From Sulfidibacter corallicola (GTDB taxonomy: Bacteria; Acidobacteriota; Holophagae; Acanthopleuribacterales; Acanthopleuribacteraceae): a stretch of 64,000 nt of DNA. The stretch covers positions 9,604,256 through 9,668,255 of the forward strand of contig NZ_CP071793.1 in NCBI RefSeq assembly GCF_017498545.1, read 5' to 3'. Both the position numbers and the translations under genes were made by a program. The notes under the pieces were generated by a model, which was not told the DNA's origin, made no database searches, and saw only the letters and a list, made by a program, of their open reading frames with translations. Shown piece by piece: positions 54,016-63,688 of this stretch; position 1 is the first letter of the stretch, and each line of letters begins with the position of its first letter.

Positions 54016-54745
54016 ATCCAGCGCGCGCCGCAAGGTGTTGCGGTTTCTCGAGGGCCAGGAGGACGTCGAGGTGGTCGGCGAAGCCGAAAACGGCGAGCAG
54101 GCCCTGGACATGGTGCTCTCGCACAGGGTGGACGCGGTCTACCTGGACATTCACATGCCCGGCCTCGACGGTTTCGGGTTGCTGCGCCAGTTGCCCTACG
54201 AGACGCGACCCCTGGTGGTGTTCGCCACCGCATTCGACACCTACGCCGTCGAGGCCTTCGAGGCCAACGCGGTGGACTACCTCCTGAAGCCCTTCGATCG
54301 CGCCCGCTTTCTGGCATCCCTGAACCGCCTGCGCACACGTCTGGCCAACGAACGGCCGGTGGTTTGGCACCAGCGCATCGAGGCCACCCTGCAGCGGCTG
54401 CAACCCGAATCGACCTACGCCGAGCAGTTCCTGGTTCCGGGCGAGGATCGCATCCAGGTGGTTCATCGGGACCACATCGATTGGATCGAGGCCGCGGCCA
54501 ATTACGTGGTGCTCCATTGCGGAGAACAGCGTCACGTGTTGCGCACCTCGCTGACCGCGCTGGAAGAGAAGTTGTGTCCCAAGCGGTTTTGCCGCGTCCA
54601 CCGCCAAGCGGTGGTCAACGTGACCGCGGTGGTCACCCTGGAACCCCTGTTCAAGGGCGACATGCTGCTGCACCTCAAATCCGGCGCCCAGGTGCGCCTG
54701 AGTCGACGTTATCGCGACGCCTTCACGCAGCGGTTCCAGCGTTGA
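53990..54745 (+). CDS. LytTR-family response regulator
   Basis: A 251-residue regulator from the ATG after GAGGAG (MPMRLL from six bases upstream also possible). The receiver has LITDDESSARR, the phosphoacceptor Asp in VYLDIHMPGLDG, the Thr/Ala of FATAFDTYA and the Lys of YLLKPFDRARF. The last 100 residues are a LytTR DNA-binding domain (IDWIEAAANYVVLHCGE, FCRVHRQAVVNV, VRLSRRYRDAF). It acts with the kinase encoded just before; direct targets may include the flanking acyltransferase genes. Confidence 0.93.
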   Translation: MRLLITDDESSARRKVLRFLEGQEDVEVVGEAENGEQALDMVLSHRVDAVYLDIHMPGLDGFGLLRQLPYETRPLVVFATAFDTYAVEAFEANAVDYLLKPFDRARFLASLNRLRTRLANERPVVWHQRIEATLQRLQPESTYAEQFLVPGEDRIQVVHRDHIDWIEAAANYVVLHCGEQRHVLRTSLTALEEKLCPKRFCRVHRQAVVNVTAVVTLEPLFKGDMLLHLKSGAQVRLSRRYRDAFTQRFQR

Positions 54746-55867
54746 TCAATTGCGCTCGGCAGCGAGTTTGGCTTCCGCGCGATGCTTGAGTCGATCCTTG
54801 TAGGCGAGAATCGGCGATTCGACCAGTTTGAAACTGACCTCGGCGATCACCCAGGTCACCACCAAACACAACCCGAAACGCAGCAGCGGTTGATCGAACA
54901 GGTTCTGCGGTAGACCGCGACTCATCGCCTCGCGCACGAACATGTGGTAGAGGTACATGCCGTAGCTGACGAGCCCGATCCTTTTGAAGAAAAAGGACCG
55001 CATCGGCCGGTCGATCACGTGGTCCTCGCGCATCACGCAGCTCAACAGCAGGCCGGTCATGATCAACTGGGTCAAAAGCCTTGGCAACCCGGAGATGTCG
55101 TCGAAGGGCAGGTTGAGCGAAACGAGCAGAACGCCACCACAGACCAAGGGCATGAACGGGTGCCCGAAGATGCGCGCGAGCGCGTCGAATCCGGATTTGT
55201 GATGGAGCACGTGGGCCACCACGACACCCAGGCAGATGGGCGTGAAGGTGGCCTGAAGCACTTCCAATTCGGCGGTACCCAACAGGGATTCGAAAAAGGG
55301 ATCCAAGATGCCGAAATTGGCGAGTTGGTTGACGAAGATGAAGGCGACGATCGCGGGTAGCACCCACTTGCGCAGGAACTTCTCGATGGGTGGATAGATC
55401 AGGTAGAACTGTTCTTCGCATGCCAGGGACCAGGCCACCGCGAAGACCGCGGTGTGGGTCCAGTTGGAGGTATAGGTCAGGTAGTAGGGCAACTCCTGCC
55501 AGAAGGCCTGGGCCATCGGCGAACCGGAGCGCACGAACAGGAACAGCGCGGCCAGCGCGGCCATGATCCCGTAGTAGATCGGGAAGATGCGCAGGGTCCG
55601 CCGCAAGTAGAAACCCTTGAGGGAAATACCGCCCGTGCGATCCCGTTCGCGAAGCAGCAGGGTCACGATCAGGAAACCGCTGATTACGAAAAACATGTCG
55701 ACACCCAGGAAGCCCAGTTTCAGCATGGGAATCCCGTTGCCGACGATGTCGCCACCCGTGTGGTGCCAAATCACGGCGATGATGCTCAAGGCGCGAAAGC
55801 CGTCCAAAGACCCGAAATAGCGTTTTGCGCGGTAATCGGCATAGAGAGAAGTGGCGGGGTCACTCAT
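54746..55867 (-). CDS. OafA/YrhL-like acyltransferase 3-family protein
   Basis: A 373-residue membrane protein that starts like OafA-type O-acyltransferases: GSLDGFRALSIIAVIWHHTG, then GFLGVDMFFVISGFLIVTLL and KGFYLRRTLRIFPIYY, the paired R motif. Ten or so membrane helices and no C-terminal SGNH domain. Likely acetylates or acylates a surface polysaccharide or glycolipid. It is convergent with the LytTR gene, its stop lying directly beside that stop. It is not a close relative of the acyltransferase at 51.7 kb. Confidence 0.9.
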   Translation of the reverse strand: MSDPATSLYADYRAKRYFGSLDGFRALSIIAVIWHHTGGDIVGNGIPMLKLGFLGVDMFFVISGFLIVTLLLRERDRTGGISLKGFYLRRTLRIFPIYYGIMAALAALFLFVRSGSPMAQAFWQELPYYLTYTSNWTHTAVFAVAWSLACEEQFYLIYPPIEKFLRKWVLPAIVAFIFVNQLANFGILDPFFESLLGTAELEVLQATFTPICLGVVVAHVLHHKSGFDALARIFGHPFMPLVCGGVLLVSLNLPFDDISGLPRLLTQLIMTGLLLSCVMREDHVIDRPMRSFFFKRIGLVSYGMYLYHMFVREAMSRGLPQNLFDQPLLRFGLCLVVTWVIAEVSFKLVESPILAYKDRLKHRAEAKLAAERN

Positions 55868-56807
55868 GCTGGCGGTTCCTCGTGGGGAAGAATGACTCGA
55901 TCAAAATGCGAGCGCGTAGCGGTCCCGGCGAAACCGGGAGACCGTGGAGAGACCCGGCGAGCCCGACCTGCAAAACGGTCATGGGTTTGGCGATCGGATG
56001 TGTGCCGCTCCTGGTTCTCATCCAGGCGAAGCACACGACTCGGGTCGGGAGGGAATCGCCACCATCCTAAACCAAAGGCTCCGATTTGGTGGAGTTTTTT
56101 ATGCCGCTGAACGCCATTTGGGAGTCGAAAGCCTCGCCCCGAAGAAGCGAAAACCCCACGTAGCGACATCGGGCCCACCGAAGCCTCCGAACATGGGCAC
56201 CATTGACGGGATGTGCCAACTTCGAAGCACCTGGGTGCATCGTTCCCGTTTCTGGAGAGCCCCGAGCCGGCGAGCAAACTCGAGGCGACTTCGGGAAAGA
56301 AGCACCATACCCGGTTTCTGGGGAAGGGCCATGGGTCATTCTCCTGAAAAATGAAGCAGGAAACCAAGAATTCCGGAAGCCTGGAACGGATGGGCATATG
56401 GTGGCACACCCTGTCCTTGCTTTTCCTCGTCTCGATTTTTCCGGGGTTCCCGATTTAGATTCGACGATGGCAAGACCCAACTCAGATTGAATGCGCCCAT
56501 TCGTTTCAAGAGCGCGACGTCCGAGGGCCAGCCCGAATCGAAGAACGGAGCCGGATATGTCAATTGGTGACGCGTGCCGACGATTGCGGAAAATATCCCG
56601 GAAAAAACCACGGTATTCGAAAGATTTCCTTCGAGCGAATGCCATCGAAAGCGCGATTTCCAAGGGCCGAGAACCCGGATTTTTGCTTTGACTACCACCG
56701 CATTCGTTTTTATGATGGGAGGCAATGCCCCAACGTCCTGGCCTCCCCATGTTCGGGCATTGCGTCATCTCGCCCATTGGCGACCGCCGCACTCAAGGAG
56801 TTTGGAT
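55868..56807. other. intergenic region with dispersed repeat C2
   Basis: No convincing gene in 940 bp. It carries repeat C2 (56281-56512) and, near 56795, the ribosome site of the GspC/PilP-like gene. Frames that are open here are interrupted by the repeat and lack ribosome sites. Confidence 0.5.
56281..56512 (-). repeat. dispersed repeat C2 (inverted partner at 51185-51413)
   Basis: About 232 bp, the reverse-complement partner of C1. The block TGGGTCTTGCC(A/G)TCGTC and the flanking CTCTTGAAAC are the best conserved parts. Confidence 0.6.
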
Positions 56808-57545
56808 TTGATTCGGCTTTCTGGATTTTTTCTGTTGTTCCTGATTTCCGGCCTGCCTACGCTGGCGCAAGGCCAAATCGAAGACATCGTCTCCCGAAAC
56901 CCTTTTGATCCCATGCGCGGTCAAAAAGAGGAAGAAGCCGCGGTCGAAGAGAAAGTCGAAGAGGTCGTCCAAGAGAAAGACATTCCCAAAATGATGTTGG
57001 ACGGCACCTTGATTTTCGGCAAGAAGCGCTTCGCCATCGTGCGGTACGTCAAACCTCCGGAAATGGATCCACCTCCGTCGCGGGAATCGGCTGCCAAAAA
57101 CACCGCGCGCACACGCACCAACCGGAACGCGAACAAAGACCGGACCAGGAAACCGCCGAAACGAAAGGCACGCAGATCGGGTCCAAAGATGGCCACCAAG
57201 ACCCTCGAGCGGGGCGACGAACTGGTGGGTTACAAAGTGCAGGCCATCGAAAACGGCGCCGTGACCATGGCACGCGGCAGCCATACCTTCAAACTCGAAT
57301 TGTTCTCGGGTGAGAAGGAGAACCGAGGCGGCTCCAAGCAACAGGTCAAGTTGGCCAGCGCGAAGAAAAAGCCCGAGATCCGCAAGAAGCCCAACAAGGG
57401 CAAAAAGAACGACAAGAAACCCACCGCGAAACCCAAAAAGAAATCATCCAAAGATGGCAAGGGCTCGCTGCGGGATCAAAAGAATCAATCCAAGGTCAAG
57501 GCCAACAAAGGGCAAAAACGGCGCAAACCACCGGTGGAGTTCTAG
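56808..57545 (+). CDS. GspC/PilP-like protein with lysine-rich tail
   Basis: A 245-residue protein from TTG with AAGGAG seven bases before. A hydrophobic start (IRLSGFFLLFLISGLPTLA) is a signal peptide or anchor. DIVSRNPFDPMRG, LDGTLIFGKKRFAIVR and RGDELVGYKVQAIENGAVTM resemble the homology region of type II secretion GspC or type IV pilus PilP. The last 70 residues are almost only Lys, Arg, Pro, Ser and Asn, a long basic tail not usual for these families. No other secretion genes are near, so it is an orphan. Confidence 0.6.
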   Translation: MIRLSGFFLLFLISGLPTLAQGQIEDIVSRNPFDPMRGQKEEEAAVEEKVEEVVQEKDIPKMMLDGTLIFGKKRFAIVRYVKPPEMDPPPSRESAAKNTARTRTNRNANKDRTRKPPKRKARRSGPKMATKTLERGDELVGYKVQAIENGAVTMARGSHTFKLELFSGEKENRGGSKQQVKLASAKKKPEIRKKPNKGKKNDKKPTAKPKKKSSKDGKGSLRDQKNQSKVKANKGQKRRKPPVEF

Positions 57546-57580
57546 GTTCTCTTCATCTTCACCAAAGGCCGCCGCAGCTT

Positions 57581-58687
57581 TCAGGTCGGCTGGGTCGGGA
57601 ACCCCTTGAGCGGGCCCATTTCTTTCTTGTCACGCGTGAAGATGCGCGGGCTGATCATGTAATTCGCCAGCAGTTTGGCCACCGCTTCCAGCGAGTCCAG
57701 GTGAACCCGCTCGTACCCGTGGGAAGCGTCCACCCCGAAGCCGACCAGGGCCGTGCGGATATCGTTGCCCGCTTCCACCGCCGAAGCGGCGTCGCAGCGA
57801 TAGAACTTGAACACGTCGCGTTTGAAGGAGATCTCTTCAGCCTCGCAGATCCGGACCAACTTGCGGGTGAGGTGGAAATCGAAGGGTCCGGTGGAATCCA
57901 TGACCGCGATCGTCACCCCGTATTCGGACGAGTTTTGCCCGGGCGCCACGGTGGCGTTGTCGACGGCGATCATTTCACTGACATCGCCGTGCAGCACCGC
58001 GGAGGCGCCGGCCCCCACTTCCTCGAAAATGGTGAACAGTGGATGGCAGTCCACCGGCAGGGCGATCCCCGAATCGAGGACGGCCTTCACGGCGGTCAGC
58101 AGGGCCGCCACCCCGGCCTTGTCGTCCAGGTGACGGGCGTTGACGAAGCCGTTGACGATTTCGGGATTGCTGTCGACCGCGATGAAATCGCCGATTTGAA
58201 AGCCGCAACCTTCCAAATCGGCGGATGTGTGACAGCGTTCGTCGACCCGCAGCTCCAAATGATCCCAGGAGACCGGCATGGCGTCGACCTCGGTGTTGAA
58301 GGTATGCCCGGATGCCTTGAGGGGCAGAATGGTGCCGCGCGCCGGACCCCGCTCGCGAAACACGGTCACGCGGGCCCCTTCGGCGAAGCGACTGGACCAG
58401 TGGCCGATGGGAACCACGCGCATCCGTCCGTTGGGCAGGAATCCCTTGACCATCGCGCCCAGCGTATCGAGGTGGGCCACGATGGCCCGATCGGGACTGC
58501 CCAGCTCGCCCTTCAAATTGGCCCGGATCGCACCGCGGCGGGTCAATTCGAAGGGGACCTTCAATTGATTGAGTTGATCGCCCATGAAATGAACGATCTG
58601 GTCGGTGTAGCCGGAAGGGCTGGGAATCTTCAGCAATCGAAAGAGGAGATCCGAACAGTAACCCATGTCCACGTGAAGTTCACTCAA
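57581..58687 (-). CDS. M42-family metallopeptidase of the NAGGN osmolyte locus
   Basis: A 368-residue enzyme started at TTG after GGGAGG (ATG 21 bases later is possible). Metal and catalytic residues of the M42 family are visible: VAHLDTLG (His), ARHLDDKAGV (Asp), TIFEEVGAGAS (Glu pair), IAVDNAT (Asp) and VDASHGYERVHLD (His). M42 aminopeptidases are found as a third gene in NAGGN operons, where their exact role is unknown; release or recycling of the dipeptide is a likely task. Third gene of the operon asnO, ngg, M42. Confidence 0.9.
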   Translation of the reverse strand: MSELHVDMGYCSDLLFRLLKIPSPSGYTDQIVHFMGDQLNQLKVPFELTRRGAIRANLKGELGSPDRAIVAHLDTLGAMVKGFLPNGRMRVVPIGHWSSRFAEGARVTVFRERGPARGTILPLKASGHTFNTEVDAMPVSWDHLELRVDERCHTSADLEGCGFQIGDFIAVDSNPEIVNGFVNARHLDDKAGVAALLTAVKAVLDSGIALPVDCHPLFTIFEEVGAGASAVLHGDVSEMIAVDNATVAPGQNSSEYGVTIAVMDSTGPFDFHLTRKLVRICEAEEISFKRDVFKFYRCDAASAVEAGNDIRTALVGFGVDASHGYERVHLDSLEAVAKLLANYMISPRIFTRDKKEMGPLKGFPTQPT

Positions 58688-58764
58688 GAGACGCTACCTC
58701 CCAAAGAATGCCAATATGGGTCGAGATACCGAACGGTCCCGGTAAAGCCGAAGCCTCGCGCCCC

Positions 58765-60522
58765 CTAGCCTTCTCCCGGTGGGACCGGCTGATCCTTGGC
58801 ACTGTTCGGGAACAGGAAGTCCAGGAACAACTGAGCCATCGGCTGGGGTTCGTGGTTGGCCAGGCCGGGTCTTTCGTTGGCCTCTATGATCCAATACTCG
58901 GTCTTTTGAAGATCGGGCATGAAGAAATCGAAGCCCACCACGGGAATGTCCAAAATTCGAGCGGCCTCTTCCGCCGCGTGGACCACCTCGGGATGGAGTT
59001 CCTCGGTAATGTCGTGGATGGTGCCACCGGTGTGGACGTTGGCCGTGCGCCGCACCATCAAATGGGCCCCTTCGGGAAGGATTTCATCGAAATGGTAGCC
59101 GGCAGCGGCGACGCAGCGCCGGGTCTCTCGATCGAGCGGAATACAACTCTCGCCGTCGGTCGCCGCCTGACGGCGCCGACTCTGCTTCTCGATCAACTCC
59201 AGCACGCTGTGGTGTCCCGTGCCGATGATTTGCGGCGGACGGCGCACCGCCGCGGCCGCGAACTTGAAATCGATGCAGATGATGCGCACATCTTCACCCT
59301 TGACGCATTCCTCGAGAATCAGAGGTCCGCTGCCGTGACCCGCGCCCTCGATCGCCTCCTCCAACTCTTCGAGGGTCTTGATCCCGACCGAGACGCCGTG
59401 TCCCTGCTCACCCAAGGCGGGTTTGACCACAATCTCGCCGTACTCCTCCAAAAAAGCGAGGTTTTCCTCGGAGGTCCCCGTTTCGCGTTGCCCCGGAATG
59501 CGGAAACCGGCCTTGCGCAGCATCCGTTGGGTCACTCGCTTGTCCTGGCAGCGACTCATGGCGATGGCGCTGGTCAGCTCGGTGAGCGATTCGCGACACA
59601 GAACGGTGCGACCACCGTAACTCAACGAGAAGTAGGCGTCCTGCGCGTCGATCACGTCCACGGCGATCCCGCGAACCCGCGCCTCGTTCACGATGATGCG
59701 GGCGTAGGGATTCAACGGGGAATCTTGCTGGGGCACCGCATAGAGCGGTTCGTTGAAGGCGTTCTTGCATTTCACGCTATAGGCCGGAACCCGCGCGAAC
59801 CCCAGGCGTTCGTAGAGGGCGATCGCTTCCTGATTGTCGTGAATGACGGAAAGATCCATGAAGCGGCGTTTCAGGTGGCGGAACCGAACGGCCAGGTCGT
59901 TGACCAGCGCCGTACCGACGCCCGGATGGGCACATTGGGGATCGACCGCAAGGCACCAGAGACTGCAACCCTGCTCGGGATCTTCGAAGACGGCGCAGTG
60001 GTCCACGCCGGTCACGGTGCCGACCACCATCCCCGTATCCAAGTCGCGGGCGACGAGATACCGCGCCGTGGAGGCCTGGTGATTGGCCATCGCCCGGGTC
60101 ACGTCCAAGGGCATCATCGCCAAGGTTTTGAAGATGCGATTCATCTCCAGGAAATCGGATATGTCGCGGGCTTCCTGAATCTCGAAGCCCTGGGGTAGCT
60201 TGGCCGGGCGCGCCGGTTTGGCCAGGTCCAGGCGGTACATGTGCGACGGATCGAGGAACAGGTCCTGCGGCGCCAGGGACAAGAGGACGTGGGGATCGCG
60301 GTTATATACCGCGATATTGCGCTTGTCGATGTCTTCGTCGGCGATCATGCGAGCCAGGCCTTGAAGGTCCAAAAAGGTGTGGCCGAAAATCAGCTTTCCC
60401 CACCCGATATCGAGAAAAGCGTCGTGTTTGAGTTTGCGCACTTGATCGTCCGTCATGGGTAACCAATTGACAAGACTCGGCTTGTCGCGCCAATCTTCAG
60501 GAGGCAAGTGAGTGGTGACCAT
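58765..60522 (-). CDS. ngg: N-acetylglutaminylglutamine synthetase
   Basis: A 585-residue bifunctional enzyme. The N-terminal 280 residues form a GNAT acetyltransferase (CSLWCLAVDPQCAHPGVG, the acetyl-CoA loop), and the C-terminal 300 residues an ATP-grasp ligase (VVKPALGEQGHGVSVGI, PLILEECVKGEDVRII, GFDFFMPDLQKTEYWIIEAN). This fusion is diagnostic of NAGGN synthetase, which joins two glutamines after N-acetylation. ATG 60522 was chosen; an ATG ten codons upstream lacks a ribosome site. It lies 44 bp after the amidotransferase gene. Confidence 0.93.
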   Translation of the reverse strand: MVTTHLPPEDWRDKPSLVNWLPMTDDQVRKLKHDAFLDIGWGKLIFGHTFLDLQGLARMIADEDIDKRNIAVYNRDPHVLLSLAPQDLFLDPSHMYRLDLAKPARPAKLPQGFEIQEARDISDFLEMNRIFKTLAMMPLDVTRAMANHQASTARYLVARDLDTGMVVGTVTGVDHCAVFEDPEQGCSLWCLAVDPQCAHPGVGTALVNDLAVRFRHLKRRFMDLSVIHDNQEAIALYERLGFARVPAYSVKCKNAFNEPLYAVPQQDSPLNPYARIIVNEARVRGIAVDVIDAQDAYFSLSYGGRTVLCRESLTELTSAIAMSRCQDKRVTQRMLRKAGFRIPGQRETGTSEENLAFLEEYGEIVVKPALGEQGHGVSVGIKTLEELEEAIEGAGHGSGPLILEECVKGEDVRIICIDFKFAAAAVRRPPQIIGTGHHSVLELIEKQSRRRQAATDGESCIPLDRETRRCVAAAGYHFDEILPEGAHLMVRRTANVHTGGTIHDITEELHPEVVHAAEEAARILDIPVVGFDFFMPDLQKTEYWIIEANERPGLANHEPQPMAQLFLDFLFPNSAKDQPVPPGEG

Positions 60523-60566
60523 GGCTGTGTTCTCTCCTTGTTTCTCGAACATTCAAAGTCCCGTGC

Positions 60567-62405
60567 CTAGGTGGATCGGGCTTCGAGCTGAGCGCCCTCC
60601 GACCGAGAGGCGAAGGTGCGGGCGCCGGGTCCCTGACCCAATTGGATTTGGAACCAATATTCCAGCAGTGCCAGTTGCCATAGTTTGGAGCCACGCAAGG
60701 GCGTGATGTGGTGTTCCGGATCGGCGAGTAGCTTGTCGAGATAGGGTCTGTGAATCAGGCCGCGCTGGCGTGCCGCATCCGAGGTGACGACGTCGCGCAC
60801 CCGCTCCAGGACGGAGCCGCGCAAATACTTGAGCGCGGGCACGGGAAAATACCCCTTGGGTCGATCGATCACCTCGGCGGGGATGACGCGACGCGCCGCT
60901 TCCTTCAGCACGTGCTTGCCGGAGCCCAAGACGTGGTGTTCGGACGGCACGCGGGCGGCGAGCTCGACCAATTCGTGGTCGAGAAAGGGCACGCGCGCTT
61001 CCAGGCCCCAGGCCATCGTCATGTTGTCGACGCGCTTGACCGGATCGTCGACCAGCATGATGTGGGTATCCAAACGGAGCGCCTTGGCCACGGGATCGGA
61101 GCAATCCGGCATCGCGAAATGCCGTTCGACGAAATCGAGACTCGGTTGATCGGCCAAAAAGCGCGGGTGCAGCACTTCCGCCATTTCCGCCTGGTCGCGA
61201 TCGAAAAAGACGCGAGCATAATCGCCGACAGGATCAACACTGTCCCGCAACGGCGGATACCAATGGTAGCCACCGAACACCTCGTCGGCCCCCTGCCCGC
61301 TCTGAACCACCTTGACGTGTTTGCTCACTTCGCGACTGAGGAGGTAGAACCCGATGTTGTCGTGGCTGGTCATCGGTTCCGACATGGCGGCGATGCAGTC
61401 GTCCAGGTGGTCCAGAATGCCGGAGGAGTCCACGAACAACCGGTGATGTTGGGTTTCATAGGTCCGAGCGATCAGGTCGCTGTACCTGAACTCGTTGCCC
61501 TCCTCGTCGCCGACGTTCTCGAACCCGATCGAGAAGGTTTGGAGATCGTGCTGGCCCTGCTCCGCCAGCAATCCCACGATCAGGGAGGAATCCACACCAC
61601 CCGAGAGCAGGACGCCCACCGGCACGTCGGCGACCATCCGGCGACGCACCGCGGTCTTCAGCGAAGACAACACCAAATCCCGCCATTCCGCCACATCGCG
61701 CCGGCGATCTTCGTCGGTGGGTTCGTAGCTCGGCGACCAATACCGGAACTGCCGCATACGGCCCTCGGCGTCGATCTGGGCGATGGTGGCGGGAGGCACC
61801 TTGCGAATTCCGCGGAACATGGTGTGCGGCGCGGGCACCACACCGTGGAACGACAGGTAGTGATGAAGGGCGATCGGATCGATTTCCGTGTCGACCCCGC
61901 CCCCGGCCAAAAGGGCCGGCAGGCTGGAAGCGAATCGTATTTCGTGATCGTCGCGACTGAAATAGAGCGGCTTGATCCCGAGCCGGTCGCGAACCAGCCA
62001 GAGACTGGATCGGTTCAAATCCACCACCGCGAACGCGAACATGCCTTGCAAATGATCGACGCAATCGGGACCCCAGGCATGAAAGGCCTTGAGCACGACC
62101 TCGGTGTCGCCCCGCGAAAAGAACGCGTAGCCCTTGGCGGCGAGGCGGTCGCGCAGCTCCCGGTAATTGTAGATACAGCCGTTGAACACGATCGCCATGT
62201 TCAAGGTGCGATCGACCATCGGTTGGGCCGAGTGATCGGATAAATCGATGATTTTGAGGCGCCGATGACCCAGACCGACGGAACCCTCCACGAACATACC
62301 GCGGGCGTCGGGCCCCCGCGAAGCCATGGAACCGGTCATGTCTTCCAATCTGGCGCGATCGATCGATGTTGAATCGAAGCGGACGATGCCGCACAAGCCA
62401 CACAA
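60567..62405 (-). CDS. asnO: N-acetylglutaminylglutamine amidotransferase
   Basis: A 612-residue asparagine-synthase-like enzyme. Cys2 of MCGLCGIV is the glutaminase nucleophile of the class II GATase domain (residues about 1-210); the synthetase half has the PP-loop SGGVDSSLIVGLL and QSGQGADEVFGGYHWYPP. Next to ngg and the M42 gene this identifies the amidotransferase that turns the acetylated dipeptide into the amide osmolyte NAGGN, a protectant against high salinity. First gene of the operon; its promoter should lie in the 800-bp gap to the right. Confidence 0.93.
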   Translation of the reverse strand: MCGLCGIVRFDSTSIDRARLEDMTGSMASRGPDARGMFVEGSVGLGHRRLKIIDLSDHSAQPMVDRTLNMAIVFNGCIYNYRELRDRLAAKGYAFFSRGDTEVVLKAFHAWGPDCVDHLQGMFAFAVVDLNRSSLWLVRDRLGIKPLYFSRDDHEIRFASSLPALLAGGGVDTEIDPIALHHYLSFHGVVPAPHTMFRGIRKVPPATIAQIDAEGRMRQFRYWSPSYEPTDEDRRRDVAEWRDLVLSSLKTAVRRRMVADVPVGVLLSGGVDSSLIVGLLAEQGQHDLQTFSIGFENVGDEEGNEFRYSDLIARTYETQHHRLFVDSSGILDHLDDCIAAMSEPMTSHDNIGFYLLSREVSKHVKVVQSGQGADEVFGGYHWYPPLRDSVDPVGDYARVFFDRDQAEMAEVLHPRFLADQPSLDFVERHFAMPDCSDPVAKALRLDTHIMLVDDPVKRVDNMTMAWGLEARVPFLDHELVELAARVPSEHHVLGSGKHVLKEAARRVIPAEVIDRPKGYFPVPALKYLRGSVLERVRDVVTSDAARQRGLIHRPYLDKLLADPEHHITPLRGSKLWQLALLEYWFQIQLGQGPGARTFASRSEGAQLEARST

Positions 62406-63208
62406 AGAATCTTCCTCCTGAAATGGGAATTGCGGATTGAGATACCCCGCAACGCGAGCGAACCGGCCGGATCCTGTCCCGGGCGGCGCTCATTTGGGGT
62501 TTCGAGATTCACAAAAGGCCCGACCCGGCACCTTCGAGCGAAGCGTGTCGGGAAGAGGTCGAGGCGAGATGATTCATCTCGCGGATATCAAAGGCGATTC
62601 CCGCTCGAGAAACAGGGAACCGCGAACAGACGCGGAGGGCCGAGGATCACGAGGTCGAATGAGGTTCAGTGTCGAGCATGTCTCCTGCCGCGCATCACGC
62701 GCTTCGATCACTCGAGGATGTGTTCTGAATCGCTGCGGATCGATGCAAGCGAAGTCCCGCCAACCAGCGAGATAAAAACCGTCGAGAGCCCAAATGTATT
62801 TTTCCTTCGTACTCGAAGCATATCACCAGTACCAACCACACATGGGAAGGCCTCACCGCTCGTGCCCAACTCAATGGATGACGCCATTGCGCCAGGATTC
62901 TCGGGTGCACCATACCGTGTCATACAGTGGTTGTCCGAAGTAATTTCCTTTGGATACCATAGAGAACAAAAGAAACCTTGTAAACCCAACCCCGGCGAAT
63001 TCTCACAAAAAAATCCTCGATCGAACATTTCTCACACAATCACCAAAGATTCGGTTCGAGGGTGGCCCAATGTGAGGAAACCCATTTTGGCGCGAATTCT
63101 ATTCGTCGACGGCAGCCTGAATGCGTCGAACGGGTGAGCATGGCGTCAGGAGAGCGACTCGGGTCGATCTTTGCCACTCGGCGGATCGAATGCCGGCGCG
63201 GGTCGTCG
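62406..63208. other. intergenic region between NAGGN operon and GreA/B gene
   Basis: No convincing gene in 803 bp. A perfect dyad GCGAGATG-ATT-CATCTCGC (62564-62582) lies 160 bp before asnO and could be an operator or hairpin. An open frame over this region lacks a ribosome site and protein-like composition. DNA from 62780 to 63060 is more AT-rich. Confidence 0.45.
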
Positions 63209-63688
63209 TCAGGTCACACCGGTGATTTCGTATTCGCGTTCGTTGCCGCCGCTCTCGAGGATCACCAGGTCGCCGACTTCCTTGCCGATCAGGGCGCTGC
63301 CCAACGGGGAGGCGCCGGTGACGATCACGAACCCGATGTCGCCGAATCGAATGCGGGCACCACCGCCGGCGGGACCCAGGAAATAAGCGGCTTCACCCTG
63401 CTCCGATTTCAAGGTGACCAGGGCGCCTTGGCCGATGGGGTCGTCTTCGCCGAAGCGAACGGGTTTCATGCCGCGGTAGCGGTTGGCCGTCTGCTGGAGT
63501 TCGCGGGCGCGCTTCGATTGGGATTCCGCCAGGTAGGAGGCTTCCAAACCGCGCGTGTCGTATTTGTTCTCGGCGCGGTTCTCCTCGTGGGTTGCTGCCT
63601 CGTACGTGGCCATGGCGGCCTTGGCCAACACCTGATATTCGTTTTCGAAGTGAGTCACGATGGCGGAGAGAATGGCCTGCTTTTCCAT
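63209..63688 (-). CDS. GreA/GreB-family transcription elongation factor
   Basis: A 159-residue protein. The first 75 residues form the helical hairpin that enters the polymerase channel, with acidic tip residues (ENRAENKYDTRG), and the rest is the FKBP-like GreA/B C-terminal domain (YFLGPAGGGARIRFG, VIVTGASPLGSALIGKEVGD, REYEITGV). These factors free backtracked RNA polymerase. It is shorter in the N-terminal hairpin motif match than standard GreA, so it is a divergent member. It follows the adenosine deaminase gene after 127 bp. Confidence 0.88.
   Translation of the reverse strand: MEKQAILSAIVTHFENEYQVLAKAAMATYEAATHEENRAENKYDTRGLEASYLAESQSKRARELQQTANRYRGMKPVRFGEDDPIGQGALVTLKSEQGEAAYFLGPAGGGARIRFGDIGFVIVTGASPLGSALIGKEVGDLVILESGGNEREYEITGVT

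Noticed and set aside
57701..62243. Long + strand frames opposite the NAGGN operon (57701-58768, 58708-60198, 60750-62243)
   Set aside because: All mirror well-identified enzymes on the - strand and show no protein family features.
62430..63137. 235-codon frame between asnO and the GreA/B gene
   Set aside because: Composition is Arg/Ser/Pro-rich without structure, no ribosome site, and it crosses a perfect dyad.
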